Both the position numbers and the translations under genes were made by a program. Positions 1 through 9,439 of a stretch of DNA of 44,940 bases are shown in pieces (positions within the stretch are counted from its first letter, which is position 1; every line of letters begins with the position of its first letter). The notes beneath the pieces are model-generated. The model saw nothing but the letters and a program-made list of their open reading frames with translations, was not told the origin of the DNA and made no database searches. This DNA is from Psychrobacter immobilis (lineage in GTDB: Bacteria > Pseudomonadota > Gammaproteobacteria > Pseudomonadales > Moraxellaceae), in assembly GCF_904846285.1 (NCBI RefSeq), contig NZ_CAJHAD010000022.1, positions 1 to 44,940 of the forward strand, in the 5' to 3' direction.

Positions 1-456
1 CTCATATATTATGTAAATATTTTAGAGAAAATAGGAGAATCATCATATTTATAGAGTAAATTGAGTGTTTTCTAGGTTTTTTAGTGAAAATTAGACGAAT
101 ATAATAAAAAAAGAAATATTAGTAATTATTTAAACACTTCATCAATACAATATTAGAAAAATTTATTAGAATATGTTATTACAATAAAGCATTCTCGTCA
201 TAGCAATTTGTCTCCCTGAATAGATATATAATTGCGGATCAGATTGTATACATATATTTTAGTCAAGCTATAATCAGAAAACTAGTAATATAGATTAAAA
301 TATGTTCATTATTTTTATATATTAAATCGTAGCCTTAAATTATATCGACATTAATTTTACCAATTTTTGTCTTATAAAATTATTTTAATTTACATTTTAG
401 TCAGTTTTTCTACTATGCTTTTATAGAATTTTTATGAATATAAGGATTTAGAAAAC
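1..456. other. AT-rich non-coding region at the window edge
   Basis: I see no open reading frame with recognisable protein character on either strand. The stretch is very AT-rich with many A and T runs, more so than the gene-bearing parts of the window. It lies downstream of the minus-strand lipoprotein gene, whose terminator closes it at the right. It may contain promoters for genes left of the window, but I cannot pick one out with confidence. Confidence 0.5.
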
Positions 457-482
457 AAAAAAGCGCCCTAAGGCGCTTTTTT
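457..482 (-). terminator. Rho-independent terminator of the first surface lipoprotein gene
   Basis: A 7-bp stem (AAGCGCC / GGCGCTT) with loop CTAA is flanked by A and T runs, so it could work in both directions. It sits just beyond the stop of the minus-strand gene ending at 510. Confidence 0.85.
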
Positions 483-509
483 ATATTGAAGTATTTAGTT
501 TTAATTTGT

Positions 510-2696
510 CTATTGCTTCTCGGCACCAAAAGTACCTTGGAAGGTTGTGCCTTCACCTGGTTGACTACCCTTACCACCTTTTTCTAATGCTTGTTGATAG
601 ACACCGCCTAAGAAGTTGGCATCCTCGCCGTAGAATCCACCGGTAGTATCGATGTTATTTACATTACCAGCAAAGGTATTGCCGCTGATATCTGCATTGA
701 TATTAATTTCATTACCAGTAGGCATATACTGATAATCGCCATCTGCAAATGTCAATTTACCTTCTAGTTTACTATTAACAAAATCAACATCGAACTTAGA
801 GGTACCATTAACTACCGGACCACCGCGAGCGCCTTCTTTTAGATGTAGGTTTTCCATATAGGTAGCGACACCAGCATAAGCTACCATGCCATCATTGATG
901 TTGTTATCAATATTATACTGTGCCAAGTCTTTCATATACTGCATATCTTCAAGGTTTGTACCATTACCTTGTACATAGACAGTAGATACACGTGCTAAGT
1001 CTGTTGTACCTAACTTTGGATCTCCATATACATGTCCAATTTGCATCTGCGTTTTCATTTGTGTATCAAAGTTCTTATAAACAGATGAATAGTTGAGATC
1101 TAATGCTACAGGACCTTGAACTTTTGTGTTTTCAGTATGCAGACTAAATCCATTACCATAATCTGAATCGTCAGTTCCACTTATATTAACAAGAACCTTC
1201 TGTTTTACAGAGTCAGGCTTGGTCATGTCAGCACGAGCAAAGAATTTATCGTAACCAGTAAAGTTATCTCCTAATTGATTGTCTACAGGAACCTTAGATC
1301 CATCTACAGTCACAGTCTCTGTAAAGTCAGATTTGTCATTACGTATCTCTGCATAACCAATCGCATCTTCCGTAAGAGTTAAGAACTTTTTACTACTTAG
1401 CGTATTACTCTGGAAACCAGTAAGTTCAATATCTACTTTAGCATCTGGATTAACTGGCGGCGTTGGAGTCGGCGTTAAAACTGCATTTTTCTCTGCTCCA
1501 TAAGTACCTTGAGCACCATTACCTTCATAGATACCACCTAGATATTCAGCACTACCACCATAGAATCCACCTTCGGTGTTATAGCCTGAATTGTCTACAG
1601 CTGCACCTGAGAACTTGTTGCCTGTGATAGCAGCAGTTAAGCTGATGTCATCAGCGTTAGCGAACGTTAAGTTACCCGTCAAGTTTTGGTTGACAAAATC
1701 AGCAGTAAATACGGATTGACCATATTCAATGCTCTGACCTGCGCCCAGTAGACGATAGGTTGCATCACCTTCATATTGTACATTACCTTCACTCGGTATG
1801 TTCTCAGCTAAGGTGGCGTTACCAACAACGCCAACTCCATCTACAGGGGCTGTTAATGGTCCAGCTCCTAGTCCAGAGGCATCTGCAACACCGTCAATGT
1901 GAGCAATGCGCATGCTATCACCAAAGTCTTTATAGACTGAGGTATAGGCTAATGGCAATACGCCTATGTTGGTTGTGATGTCAGTGTTGTCATCGTGAGA
2001 TTTGAAGCCGTTTTGAGTATCACTATCGTTAGCGCCAGAAAGGTTGACTGGGACTACAGGTAATAAGCTATCTGAAGCTAAATCAGCACGAGCATCAATC
2101 TGTGAGCCGTCTGCGTTGACAGTAAAGTCACGTGTGGTAGTTGTAAATATAGCCTCTACTAGCTGATTAGCGTCAACATTGAGTGACTGCACACCTGTTT
2201 TATTAGCTTCAGGCTCTGGTGTTGGAGTCGGTGTTGGAGTCGGTGTTGGAGTCGGTGTTGGAGTCGGTGTTGGTGTTGGCGTTGGCGTTGGCGTAGGCGT
2301 TGGAGTCGGCGTTGGCGTTGGCGTAGGCGTAGGCGTAGGCGTTGGCGTAGGCGTAGGCGTAGGCGTAGGCGTTGGCGTAGGCGTTGGCGTTGGCGTTGGC
2401 GTTGGCGTTGGCGTTGGCGTTGGCGTTGGCGTTGGCGTAGGCGTAGGCGTAGGCGTTGGCGTTGGAGTCGGCGTAGGCGTAGGCGTAGGCGTAGGCGTTG
2501 GCGTTGGCGTTGGCGTTGGCGTTGGCGTTGGCGTAGGCGTAGGCGTTGGCGTTAAAGGAATGTATGGATAATCACCACTATCGCTACCACATGCTGATAA
2601 CATAATAGCAGTGATTAACAATACACTTGCCTTTAAGGGGGTATTTAATTTTTTTGCTGTTGATACAGCTGAGATTGAATGACGGTTAGGTGACAT
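510..2696 (-). CDS. Slam-dependent-type surface lipoprotein, TbpB-like, with two barrel domains and a long Thr-Pro linker
   Basis: Predicted outer-membrane surface lipoprotein of 728 residues. A lipoprotein signal peptide ends in lipobox LSAC with Cys36 as the lipidated residue. A Thr-Pro tract of about 56 dipeptides (about residues 49-160) acts as a stalk. Two related domains follow (about 165-412 and 428-728). Each ends with the GGFYG...LGG...QGT(Y/F)GAEK signature of the C-terminal beta-barrel of TbpB/factor-H-binding-type lipoproteins, which are exported by Slam proteins. The domains are joined by a short second Thr-Pro linker. The ATG is preceded by GGAGGA. The gene directly downstream of its promoter region (2930-3961) encodes a one-domain paralogue. 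No Slam gene is in the window. The ligand is unknown; binding of a host or iron-containing protein is known for relatives but not shown here. Confidence 0.75.
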   Translation of the reverse strand: MSPNRHSISAVSTAKKLNTPLKASVLLITAIMLSACGSDSGDYPYIPLTPTPTPTPTPTPTPTPTPTPTPTPTPTPTPTPTPTPTPTPTPTPTPTPTPTPTPTPTPTPTPTPTPTPTPTPTPTPTPTPTPTPTPTPTPTPTPTPTPTPTPTPTPTPTPTPEPEANKTGVQSLNVDANQLVEAIFTTTTRDFTVNADGSQIDARADLASDSLLPVVPVNLSGANDSDTQNGFKSHDDNTDITTNIGVLPLAYTSVYKDFGDSMRIAHIDGVADASGLGAGPLTAPVDGVGVVGNATLAENIPSEGNVQYEGDATYRLLGAGQSIEYGQSVFTADFVNQNLTGNLTFANADDISLTAAITGNKFSGAAVDNSGYNTEGGFYGGSAEYLGGIYEGNGAQGTYGAEKNAVLTPTPTPPVNPDAKVDIELTGFQSNTLSSKKFLTLTEDAIGYAEIRNDKSDFTETVTVDGSKVPVDNQLGDNFTGYDKFFARADMTKPDSVKQKVLVNISGTDDSDYGNGFSLHTENTKVQGPVALDLNYSSVYKNFDTQMKTQMQIGHVYGDPKLGTTDLARVSTVYVQGNGTNLEDMQYMKDLAQYNIDNNINDGMVAYAGVATYMENLHLKEGARGGPVVNGTSKFDVDFVNSKLEGKLTFADGDYQYMPTGNEININADISGNTFAGNVNNIDTTGGFYGEDANFLGGVYQQALEKGGKGSQPGEGTTFQGTFGAEKQ
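2218..2552 (-). repeat. Hexanucleotide tandem repeat coding for (Thr-Pro)n
   Basis: About 56 copies of a 6-bp unit, mainly ACGCCA and ACGCCT on the coding strand. At the 3' end of the tract in the gene, a 12-bp higher-order unit (GGTGTTGGAGTC on the plus strand) recurs four times at 2218-2265. Because the unit is 6 bp, gain or loss changes stalk length without shifting the frame. Confidence 0.95.
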
Positions 2697-2880
2697 TCGT
2701 CTTCCTCCATGAAGAGTTTATAATATTCCATTGGATAAGGCTTAAAACATAGTACTGCTATAGATAATCAAAATTGTCAAATAAAGTCAACTAAAATTAA
2801 GAAACTGCCTATTCACTTCAATTGATAGTAGATGATACATTTATATAGTTAATGGCAAGCGATATTACATGCGAGCAATA

Positions 2881-2905
2881 AAAAAGCGCTATAGAGCGCT
2901 TTTTT
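2881..2905 (-). terminator. Rho-independent terminator of the second surface lipoprotein gene
   Basis: A perfect 10-bp stem (AAAAAGCGCT / AGCGCTTTTT) with loop ATAG lies 25 bases beyond the stop of the minus-strand gene ending at 2930. Confidence 0.85.
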
Positions 2906-2929
2906 ATTAATTTATATTATTATATAGCT

Positions 2930-3961
2930 TTATTTCTTTTCAGCTCCAAAGGTACCTTGTGCATTATTACCTGAGAATATACCTCCTATATATTTAGCAT
3001 TATCACCATAAAAAGCACCTTCTGTAGCATAGCCGCCTTTCGCACCTGAAAACTCACTACCGCTGATAGTACCAGATATACCAATATTACCAACTTGACT
3101 GAAAGTTAAAGTACCATCAACTTTTTTGGCAGCGAAATCAGCTGTAAACACAGAACTACCATATTCTATAGCCTTACCCAAACCGATTGCTCGATAAGTT
3201 GCATCACCACCATACGATACACTGCCTTCTGTAGGTAAAGTGAGTGTTTTATTACCATATACTGCTACACCATTTACTGGAAGTTTAGCTTCTCCAAAAT
3301 TAGCTGGGCCATCAATATGACCAATACGCATCTGAGTACCAAAATCTTTATATACTGAGCTATAATTCAGAGGTAGCTCACCTAATGATGTCGGGATTAC
3401 AACGCTATCATCATGACGTTTAAAACCGTTTGAAGTACTGGAATCACTACCTCCTGACGTTGTAACTGTGACTTTAGGTAACAAACCTCCAGATGCTAAA
3501 TCTGCTCTTGCTACTAAACTATTTGAGTTAATATCAAAATCACGAGTTGTTATTTTAAACACGGTCCCTGGTAACGCAGCAGAAGCATCGATATTCAGGG
3601 CCTGCGCACCTTTCTTAATAGTTTCAGAGCCAGATTGATAGGTTGGCGTTGGCGTAGGCGTTGGCGTTGGCGTTGGCGTTGGCGTTGGCGTTGGCGTTGG
3701 CGTTGGCGTTGGCGTTGGCGTTGGCGTAGGCGTTGGCGTAGGCGTAGGCGTTGGCGTAGGCGTTGGCGTTGGCGTTGGCGTAGGCGTAGGCGTTGGCGTT
3801 GGACTACCGTCAAATATATCGCCAAGATTATATGAATTATTGTTATCACTTCCACAGGCAGATAACATAATGGCGGTAATCAATACCACGCTAGCTTTTA
3901 GAGGGGTATTGAAAGATTTTAACGACAAATTATTAAGACTTGAATGATTATTAGGAAACAT
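2930..3961 (-). CDS. Slam-dependent-type surface lipoprotein, TbpB-like, one barrel domain
   Basis: A 343-residue paralogue of the neighbouring larger lipoprotein. The two signal peptides are nearly identical, with the same NTPLKAS start, the same LSAC lipobox and Cys36 in both. About 27 Thr-Pro dipeptides (about residues 53-106) precede a single domain. That domain ends in [18 protein letters not shown], the closing strand and turn typical of TbpB-type barrels. GGAGGA lies just upstream of the ATG, inside a TTCATGGAGGA leader shared with the two flanking genes. It has its own terminator, so it is probably monocistronic. The two-domain neighbour may be an internally duplicated version of this one. 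The partner ligand cannot be deduced. Confidence 0.75.
   Translation of the reverse strand: MFPNNHSSLNNLSLKSFNTPLKASVVLITAIMLSACGSDNNNSYNLGDIFDGSPTPTPTPTPTPTPTPTPTPTPTPTPTPTPTPTPTPTPTPTPTPTPTPTPTPTPTYQSGSETIKKGAQALNIDASAALPGTVFKITTRDFDINSNSLVARADLASGGLLPKVTVTTSGGSDSSTSNGFKRHDDSVVIPTSLGELPLNYSSVYKDFGTQMRIGHIDGPANFGEAKLPVNGVAVYGNKTLTLPTEGSVSYGGDATYRAIGLGKAIEYGSSVFTADFAAKKVDGTLTFSQVGNIGISGTISGSEFSGAKGGYATEGAFYGDNAKYIGGIFSGNNAQGTFGAEKK
3643..3801 (-). repeat. Hexanucleotide tandem repeat coding for (Thr-Pro)n, second copy
   Basis: About 27 copies of the ACGCCA/ACGCCT hexamer (coding strand). The unit matches that of the tract in the adjacent paralogue, but the tract is about half as long. Confidence 0.95.
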
Positions 3962-4124
3962 TCTTATTCCTCCATGAATATTTAAATGATATTTCTCTGT
4001 ATAGCAGTAAAGAAAGTTATATAACTATATTTAAAACCGTTTATAACAATATATGAATATGATAATTAGTCTTATTAAAGATGATAACCATAAACAATAC
4101 AGAGCTTTTACTTATTTCGATTTT

Positions 4125-4157
4125 AAAAGCTTATCCCGTTTATTAGATAAGCTTTTT
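4125..4157 (-). terminator. Rho-independent terminator of the first FadL-like gene
   Basis: An 11-bp stem (AAAAGCTTATC / GATAAGCTTTT) with a loop of about 10 bases lies just after the minus-strand gene ending at 4191. Confidence 0.8.
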
Positions 4158-4190
4158 AATTCTATCCAATATAATATTTATTAGAATAAG

Positions 4191-5576
4191 TTATTGACTC
4201 TGATATGAAAGCTTTACACCAGCGATGTAACCGTCATTGTCTTCAGCTTTACTAACGATACTACCATTAGGTAATTGTCCTGTGGCGTCACCAAATTTAA
4301 GATATTTGCCACCAACCGATACTGCCCATTCAGGTGTTACGTTATATTTGACACCGCCACCAATACTATAAAAACCTTCAATAGTACCCAGTGAGCTCAC
4401 AGGGTCGCCCGCACCAGAATCATAACCAACAACGACTGAGCCAGCCAGCTTTTCATTAAAACGTTTGGCTAAGCCAACATCAACTTTCCATTGGTCTTTT
4501 TCGTAAGACAATAACGGAAGCCCTTCTGGCGCTGCAGCTTTAGAGTAGGCATTATAAAGAGGCGGTACAATACTAAAATCACTCCAAGGTACCCAGCGTA
4601 CATCTAAGGTACCTAATAACTGATACTTTGCACTAAGACCAGTTTCGATATTTAAGTTCACTGATTCAGGCGTAGTAACAGTAGCTTCAGTGTTCGCATA
4701 TTCACCAATAGACTGGCCAAGTGCAGAATTCGGATCAATTCCAAGCTTTCTTAATGCGACACCTTTTAGAGGTGAACCTAGCAACGGAACTCTTTCGCCT
4801 ATATCAGTCTTATGTTCAATCTCAGAGCGATAAGTTAAGGCTGCTTTTAACGCTATTTCAGGTTTACTATAAGCAAGACCTGCTACCCAACCATAGTCCG
4901 TATCTGCATTGACATTCGCATCATATCCTGTGAGAGGACCATATGCTTGACCGCGCAGATGCACATCCGCTTTAGCTTTTTGCATAACGGGGCCACCATA
5001 TACTTGGAACCCATTAGATTTGAAGCCCAATAAACCGGTCCAAGTTTCTGTATGAACGCTTACATTGGTGTTTTTATTATAGTCAGGATCTAAAACTGAG
5101 GAGTTAATCAATTCATTTGGAACAGAGGTCCCAGTAGACGAATCAGCGATTGTTTGTTTTCCTGCTTTAGATACAAACGTACTATCACCTGAGTACTCTA
5201 CTTCTGCACCAAATGGTTCATCGTAGAATACACCAATACTGATATTGTCGTTGATATCAGTTTTGACACCGTAACGCATAAAGCTATAGGAATCTGGAGT
5301 AGCGTTTCCGGTTGATACGCCTTTTTCGTATGCCGCTTCCGTGGAAGTAATACCATTACGAATCTCTCCAGTTGGAGTGACGATAGCACCCGCATTATCA
5401 TGAGCAGACACATCGGTATCGATATAAGCAAAATCAACTTCTGCATAAGTACCAGGATTAAAGAAACCTTTAATATCTTGACCCGAACGATCAAGACCAG
5501 CCGCTTGCGTAAGCGAGGCAGCAGATAAGGCAAATAAAGCTAAAGCAAGCTTAGAGATAGGGAATTTTTGAGACAC
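4191..5576 (-). CDS. FadL/OmpP1/TodX-type outer-membrane transport protein, paralogue 1
   Basis: Predicted outer-membrane beta-barrel for uptake of hydrophobic compounds such as long-chain fatty acids (FadL family, about 450 residues; here 461). A signal peptide ends near LTQAAG, and the mature protein begins GLDRSGQDIKGFF. Family-typical stretches include YGVKTDINDNISIGVFYDEPFG, split here as YGVKTDINDN and YDEPFG, plus RWVPWSDFSIVPPLYN and AVSVGGKYLKFGDA. The start is GTG: an in-frame TAA lies directly before it and GGAGGA lies about 9 bases upstream. Between YSGDSTFV and the next strand is an insertion of about 37 residues, much shorter than in the two paralogues that follow. The C-terminus (SYQSQ) lacks the terminal aromatic residue common in outer-membrane barrels. 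The substrate is unknown. Confidence 0.85.
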   Translation of the reverse strand: MSQKFPISKLALALFALSAASLTQAAGLDRSGQDIKGFFNPGTYAEVDFAYIDTDVSAHDNAGAIVTPTGEIRNGITSTEAAYEKGVSTGNATPDSYSFMRYGVKTDINDNISIGVFYDEPFGAEVEYSGDSTFVSKAGKQTIADSSTGTSVPNELINSSVLDPDYNKNTNVSVHTETWTGLLGFKSNGFQVYGGPVMQKAKADVHLRGQAYGPLTGYDANVNADTDYGWVAGLAYSKPEIALKAALTYRSEIEHKTDIGERVPLLGSPLKGVALRKLGIDPNSALGQSIGEYANTEATVTTPESVNLNIETGLSAKYQLLGTLDVRWVPWSDFSIVPPLYNAYSKAAAPEGLPLLSYEKDQWKVDVGLAKRFNEKLAGSVVVGYDSGAGDPVSSLGTIEGFYSIGGGVKYNVTPEWAVSVGGKYLKFGDATGQLPNGSIVSKAEDNDGYIAGVKLSYQSQ

Positions 5577-5944
5577 TTAACATCCTCCATGAATAAAATA
5601 ACTGGCAAATAGCTGAATTACTTAGGCAACCTATATAAGTAATCGAAGCTTATGCTGTGCAATCCTTTGCCAAACGACTTAAAAAATAAATGAGTGAATG
5701 TGACAATCGCTTACTCGATTTTACATTTCCTTATTATCAGACATTACCACTATGTAAGTTAAGGTAACCGACTTAAGTATCATAATTAAAGTTTAGCGCG
5801 ATAGCAATACTCTTTTAAGATTATTTAGGAATAAGCTAAAGTTTACAAAATACACCTTAAATTTATACTCGGTATTTTAAAAATGGATACTTTTACAGCA
5901 CTAACTTCTCTTCATTAGTGATTTTTTTACGGAAATTAGTTATA
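5577..5944. other. Intergenic region upstream of FadL-like paralogue 1
   Basis: No gene is seen here. The leader next to the GTG start carries the TTCATGGAGGA element also found before both surface lipoprotein genes. The rest presumably holds the promoter of the minus-strand gene, but I do not see a convincing -35/-10 pair. Confidence 0.5.
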
Positions 5945-5972
5945 AAAAAGCAGCCTCTAGGGCTGCTTTATT
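5945..5972 (-). terminator. Rho-independent terminator of FadL-like paralogue 2
   Basis: A 9-bp stem (AAAGCAGCC / GGCTGCTTT) with a 5-base loop lies beyond the minus-strand gene ending at 6016. Confidence 0.85.
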
Positions 5973-6015
5973 TTAATAAACATTCATCTTTAATATTACC
6001 AATACAGCAATATCA

Positions 6016-7524
6016 TTACTTACCTTGGTAAGAAAGTTTCACACCAACAATATATCCATCATTATCTTGGAAATCTCCGACAATTTGTTGTGTTGGCAAC
6101 TGACCTTTAGCATCACCAAACCATAAGTATTTACCACCAGCTGATACAGCCCACTCAGGGGTGACATTATACTTAGCTCCTAGACCAACGCTATAATAGC
6201 CATCAATCGGACCTAATGATGTCGTTGGATCGCCTGAACCACTATCCCAACCAACCGTACCACTGACCGCCAAAGCAGGCATGATACGTTTAGCCAAACC
6301 AAGCTCTACCTGCCATTGATCATCACTATATTCTACTAAAGCTAAACCATCTGGACCGTATGCAGGGTTATTTTTACTAACGGCATTATATAATGGCGGT
6401 ACGATAGAAAAATCACCCCAAGGTACCCAGCGTACTTTTGCTGTGGCTAATGTCGTAGGATTAATACCCGTTTGAAAATCAAAGTTTACTGATTTTGGCG
6501 TGGTGATTTCCATATTATTGGTTTGGGTAGCTGCCGCTGGATTACCCGCTAAAAGACCTGCTAATGGATACGTTTCAGTAATGTCCATGCTATGGTCAAT
6601 CTCTGAGCGATACGTCAAAGCTGCTTTTAAAGCGATTTCAGGTTTACTATATGCTACACCCGCTAGCCAGCCGTAATCTTGGTCTGGGCTAATATGGGAA
6701 GTGTAGCCTGTAGCAGGTCCGTATGCACTACCACGTAGCTTTACATCAGCCTGAACGCGCTGAGCGACTGGACCACCGTAAATTTGGAAGTTTTTATTTG
6801 CACCAAGCTTCATACCTATTATGGCAGTGATATTTTCAGAGCGCACCTCAACTTTAGTACCTTCAGTGTTAGCAAGTTGACTAGCTGCATAGCCATTCAG
6901 CCCTTGTAAAGGAGCCAATTGTGCTTCCCCCGCTGCGATTTGTGCTTTCCCACCTACAATCTGTGGGCGTAAAGTAGCTTCAAGTGCTGGATTTGCGGCA
7001 ATGGCTGCTTCAGCCTGTTTAACTTGTTCTCTACCAGCTGCGAGCTGTTGTTGAGCACCTTTAACATAGGTATCTAAACCTTGGGCAGTCGTAACTCCCG
7101 GTAACTTTCCAGCTAATTGTGAGGCAATCAATCCATCAATCGCTGCCGTTGGCGCACCGACAAAATTGCTATCACCATTATAAGCCGCAGCCGCACCAAA
7201 AGGTTCATCGTATAAGATACCGACACTAAAGGTATCATTGATATCAGTTTTTACACCATAACGGAAGAAATCGTAAGACTCAGCAACTTCCCCTGTACTC
7301 TTACCTTGAACATAACCGGCATCATCAGTGGCAACGCGTTGATTATCATAACCACTAACATCAGCATCGATATAGGTATAAACAGCTTCGGCATAAGTGC
7401 CATCTTGTAAGAATGCTGTGATATCTTGACCTGAACGATCAAGACCGGCCGCGCTAGACATGCTCGCGACAGAAAGAGTAGCTATCGCTACAGCAAGAGT
7501 TTTTAAATGAAAAGTAGCGCGCAT
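6016..7524 (-). CDS. FadL/OmpP1/TodX-type outer-membrane transport protein, paralogue 2
   Basis: A 502-residue predicted outer-membrane barrel. I chose the ATG at 7524 rather than an in-frame start 66 bases upstream, because only this one gives a clean signal peptide (ending SMSSAAG) and has GGAGATATACA just upstream. The mature protein starts GLDRSGQDITAFLQDGTYAE, the same as paralogue 3. Residues about 124-222 are an Ala/Gln-rich, probably helical insertion (for example KGAQQQLAAGREQVKQAEAA). It replaces a much shorter loop in paralogue 1. By position between strands it is likely extracellular or partly plugging the barrel, which is an inference. The transport substrate is not known. Confidence 0.85.
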   Translation of the reverse strand: MRATFHLKTLAVAIATLSVASMSSAAGLDRSGQDITAFLQDGTYAEAVYTYIDADVSGYDNQRVATDDAGYVQGKSTGEVAESYDFFRYGVKTDINDTFSVGILYDEPFGAAAAYNGDSNFVGAPTAAIDGLIASQLAGKLPGVTTAQGLDTYVKGAQQQLAAGREQVKQAEAAIAANPALEATLRPQIVGGKAQIAAGEAQLAPLQGLNGYAASQLANTEGTKVEVRSENITAIIGMKLGANKNFQIYGGPVAQRVQADVKLRGSAYGPATGYTSHISPDQDYGWLAGVAYSKPEIALKAALTYRSEIDHSMDITETYPLAGLLAGNPAAATQTNNMEITTPKSVNFDFQTGINPTTLATAKVRWVPWGDFSIVPPLYNAVSKNNPAYGPDGLALVEYSDDQWQVELGLAKRIMPALAVSGTVGWDSGSGDPTTSLGPIDGYYSVGLGAKYNVTPEWAVSAGGKYLWFGDAKGQLPTQQIVGDFQDNDGYIVGVKLSYQGK

Positions 7525-7847
7525 TGTATATCTCCAAACATCCTCGTTGTTTAATCGTTGCAATAATTCCAATTTAGCATTGTTACGCAAAATATAAGAT
7601 TATGTAAACGATGTCCTGAAAATGATAGTAATCACTTTTTGACACTAAAACAACACTTAAAACACCTTATTTGCTATTAATGACTGAATAGTACAAACAA
7701 CTAAATTTCTTTCATAAACAATAGTTTAATTAAAATATTTATTAATGTTTTATAATTAGCATTATAATTAAACTTAAATCGGTAAATAAACATTATTACT
7801 CTTTGAGCAGAAGGTTTTTGGCATTTCATGTTTTATCATAAACATAA
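7525..7847. other. Intergenic region upstream of FadL-like paralogue 2
   Basis: AT-rich, no gene seen. It contains TGACTGAATAGT at 7681-7692, a 12-base match to a palindromic site at the equivalent place upstream of paralogue 3. The leader GGATGTTTGGAGATA before the ATG is also shared with paralogue 3. Confidence 0.5.
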
Positions 7848-7876
7848 AAAAAACGACCTATTGAAGGTCGTTTTTT
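7848..7876 (-). terminator. Rho-independent terminator of FadL-like paralogue 3
   Basis: A 12-bp stem (AAAAAACGACCT / AGGTCGTTTTTT) with loop ATTGA lies downstream of the minus-strand gene ending at 7919. Confidence 0.85.
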
Positions 7877-7918
7877 ATTTATAAAATATAATTTATATAA
7901 ATATTAGCAATTTCCAGT

Positions 7919-9310
7919 TTACTTAGCTTGATAAGACAGCTTCACACCAAGTGCAAAACCATCATTATCTTCAAAGTTACTAACGACGGCTTTAGTCGGA
8001 ATTTGACCTTCTGCATCACCGAACCATAAGTATTTACCACCGGCAGAAATAGCCCAGTTTTCAGTGAAGTTATACTTTGCACCTAGACCAGCACTGTAAT
8101 AACCTTCGATAGGACCTAAAGATGTAACTGGATTACCTGCACCGCTATCCCAACCGACAGTACCTGTCACTGCCAATGCGGGTGTCAAACGTTTAGCTAG
8201 ACCTAATTCTACTAACCATTGGTCTTTATCATAGCTAACCAACGCTAAACCTTCATCATCTTTAGTTGAAATTTTACTAACGTCATTATACAGTGACGGT
8301 ACGATGGCAAATTCACTCCAAGGTACCCAACGAACTTTAGCAGTAACTAATGTCGTTGGATTGACGCCAGTCTGAAAATCAAAGTTAACAGATTCTGGGG
8401 TGTTGATTTCTATGTCACCATCTCTGCTGGTCGGTAATGCTAATCCAGCAGTAGCACCGGCGGCAGTAGCAATTGGGAAAGTCTCAAAAGCTTTTGCATC
8501 ATGTTTGATTTCAGAACGATAAGTCAATGCAGCTTTAAGCGCGATTTCTGGTTTGCTATACGCCATACCAGCGATCCAACCATAGTCTTGATCATTGCTG
8601 ATATGTGTCGTATATCCAGTTGCTGAACTATACGCTGTACCACGCAGTTTCACATCTGCTGTGACACGCTGAGCTACTGGGCCGCCATATGCTTGAAATT
8701 CTTTGTTAGGACCGAACTTCGCACCAAGAATACCGGTAATGCTTTCAGTACGCACTTCTACTTGAGTCGCTTGACCTGCAGTCGCAGCCAAACCTTTTGC
8801 AGCTTCAAGACCGATAAGCTGACCTTTGGCTTGTTGTAATTGCTCAGCAGTCAAGTTGCCTGGGTTGCCTGGAGTAAGCGCACCCTTTAGTTGAGCGATA
8901 CTTTTATCAACTAAAGCTTCATTTAAATTAGGATTCTTTGTAAAACCTTGAATAAGCGCATCTGCATTGCTATTAGTTATAAAGTCGTTTTTACCGGTGT
9001 AATCAGCGGCCGCACCAAAAGGCTCGTCATATAAGATACCAACGCTGAAAGTATCGTTGATATCCGCTTTTACGCCATAACGGAAAAAGTCATAAGACTC
9101 TGCAATATCATCAATTTCATTGCCTGAAATATCTTTGCCGCTCACATCAGCATCTAGATAAGTATAAACCGTTTCAGCATAGGTACCATCTTGCAAAAAC
9201 GCCGTGATATCTTGACCTGAACGATCAAGACCTGCTGCACTAGCGAGACTAGCTGCAGAAAGAGCAGCCAAAGCTACCGTAAGAGTCTTTAGATTGAAAT
9301 TTGCGCCCAT
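7919..9310 (-). CDS. FadL/OmpP1/TodX-type outer-membrane transport protein, paralogue 3
   Basis: A 463-residue predicted outer-membrane barrel. The signal peptide ends near LASAAG and the mature protein begins GLDRSGQDITAFLQDGTYAE. It is clearly closer to paralogue 2 than to paralogue 1 (shared YGVKADINDTFSVGILYDE and WDSGAGNPVTSLGPIEGYY). The variable insertion at about residues 111-185 is shorter than in paralogue 2 and is also Ala/Gln/Leu-rich (AEQLQQAKGQLIGLEAAKG). The ATG is preceded by GGAGATAGACA. A palindromic operator candidate lies 130 bases upstream. Three consecutive family members, each with its own terminator, suggest tandem duplication followed by loop divergence and separate regulation. 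The substrate is unknown. Confidence 0.85.
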   Translation of the reverse strand: MGANFNLKTLTVALAALSAASLASAAGLDRSGQDITAFLQDGTYAETVYTYLDADVSGKDISGNEIDDIAESYDFFRYGVKADINDTFSVGILYDEPFGAAADYTGKNDFITNSNADALIQGFTKNPNLNEALVDKSIAQLKGALTPGNPGNLTAEQLQQAKGQLIGLEAAKGLAATAGQATQVEVRTESITGILGAKFGPNKEFQAYGGPVAQRVTADVKLRGTAYSSATGYTTHISNDQDYGWIAGMAYSKPEIALKAALTYRSEIKHDAKAFETFPIATAAGATAGLALPTSRDGDIEINTPESVNFDFQTGVNPTTLVTAKVRWVPWSEFAIVPSLYNDVSKISTKDDEGLALVSYDKDQWLVELGLAKRLTPALAVTGTVGWDSGAGNPVTSLGPIEGYYSAGLGAKYNFTENWAISAGGKYLWFGDAEGQIPTKAVVSNFEDNDGFALGVKLSYQAK

Positions 9311-9439
9311 TGTCTATCTCCAAACATCCACATTGTTTTACCGCTACACCGAACTTTGTTAGGTAGACAGTATCTAAGGTGAAGGATACTAATGTTTTTT
9401 TTACATTAAGACAACCTAAAAACACATTATTTCTCTAAT

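Noticed and set aside
2179..2571. Plus-strand reading frame giving a long Val-Gly repeat protein
   Set aside because: It is the antisense reading of the (Thr-Pro)n hexamer tract in the lipoprotein gene, with no ribosome site or independent domain.
2218..3801. Possible CRISPR array from dense repeats
   Set aside because: Units are 6 bp with no unique spacers and they lie inside coding sequence; no cas genes are nearby.
3595..3855. Arg/Gln/Leu-repeat and Trp/Arg-repeat frames over the second tract
   Set aside because: Both are shadow frames of the same hexamer repeat; their composition is forced by the repeat.
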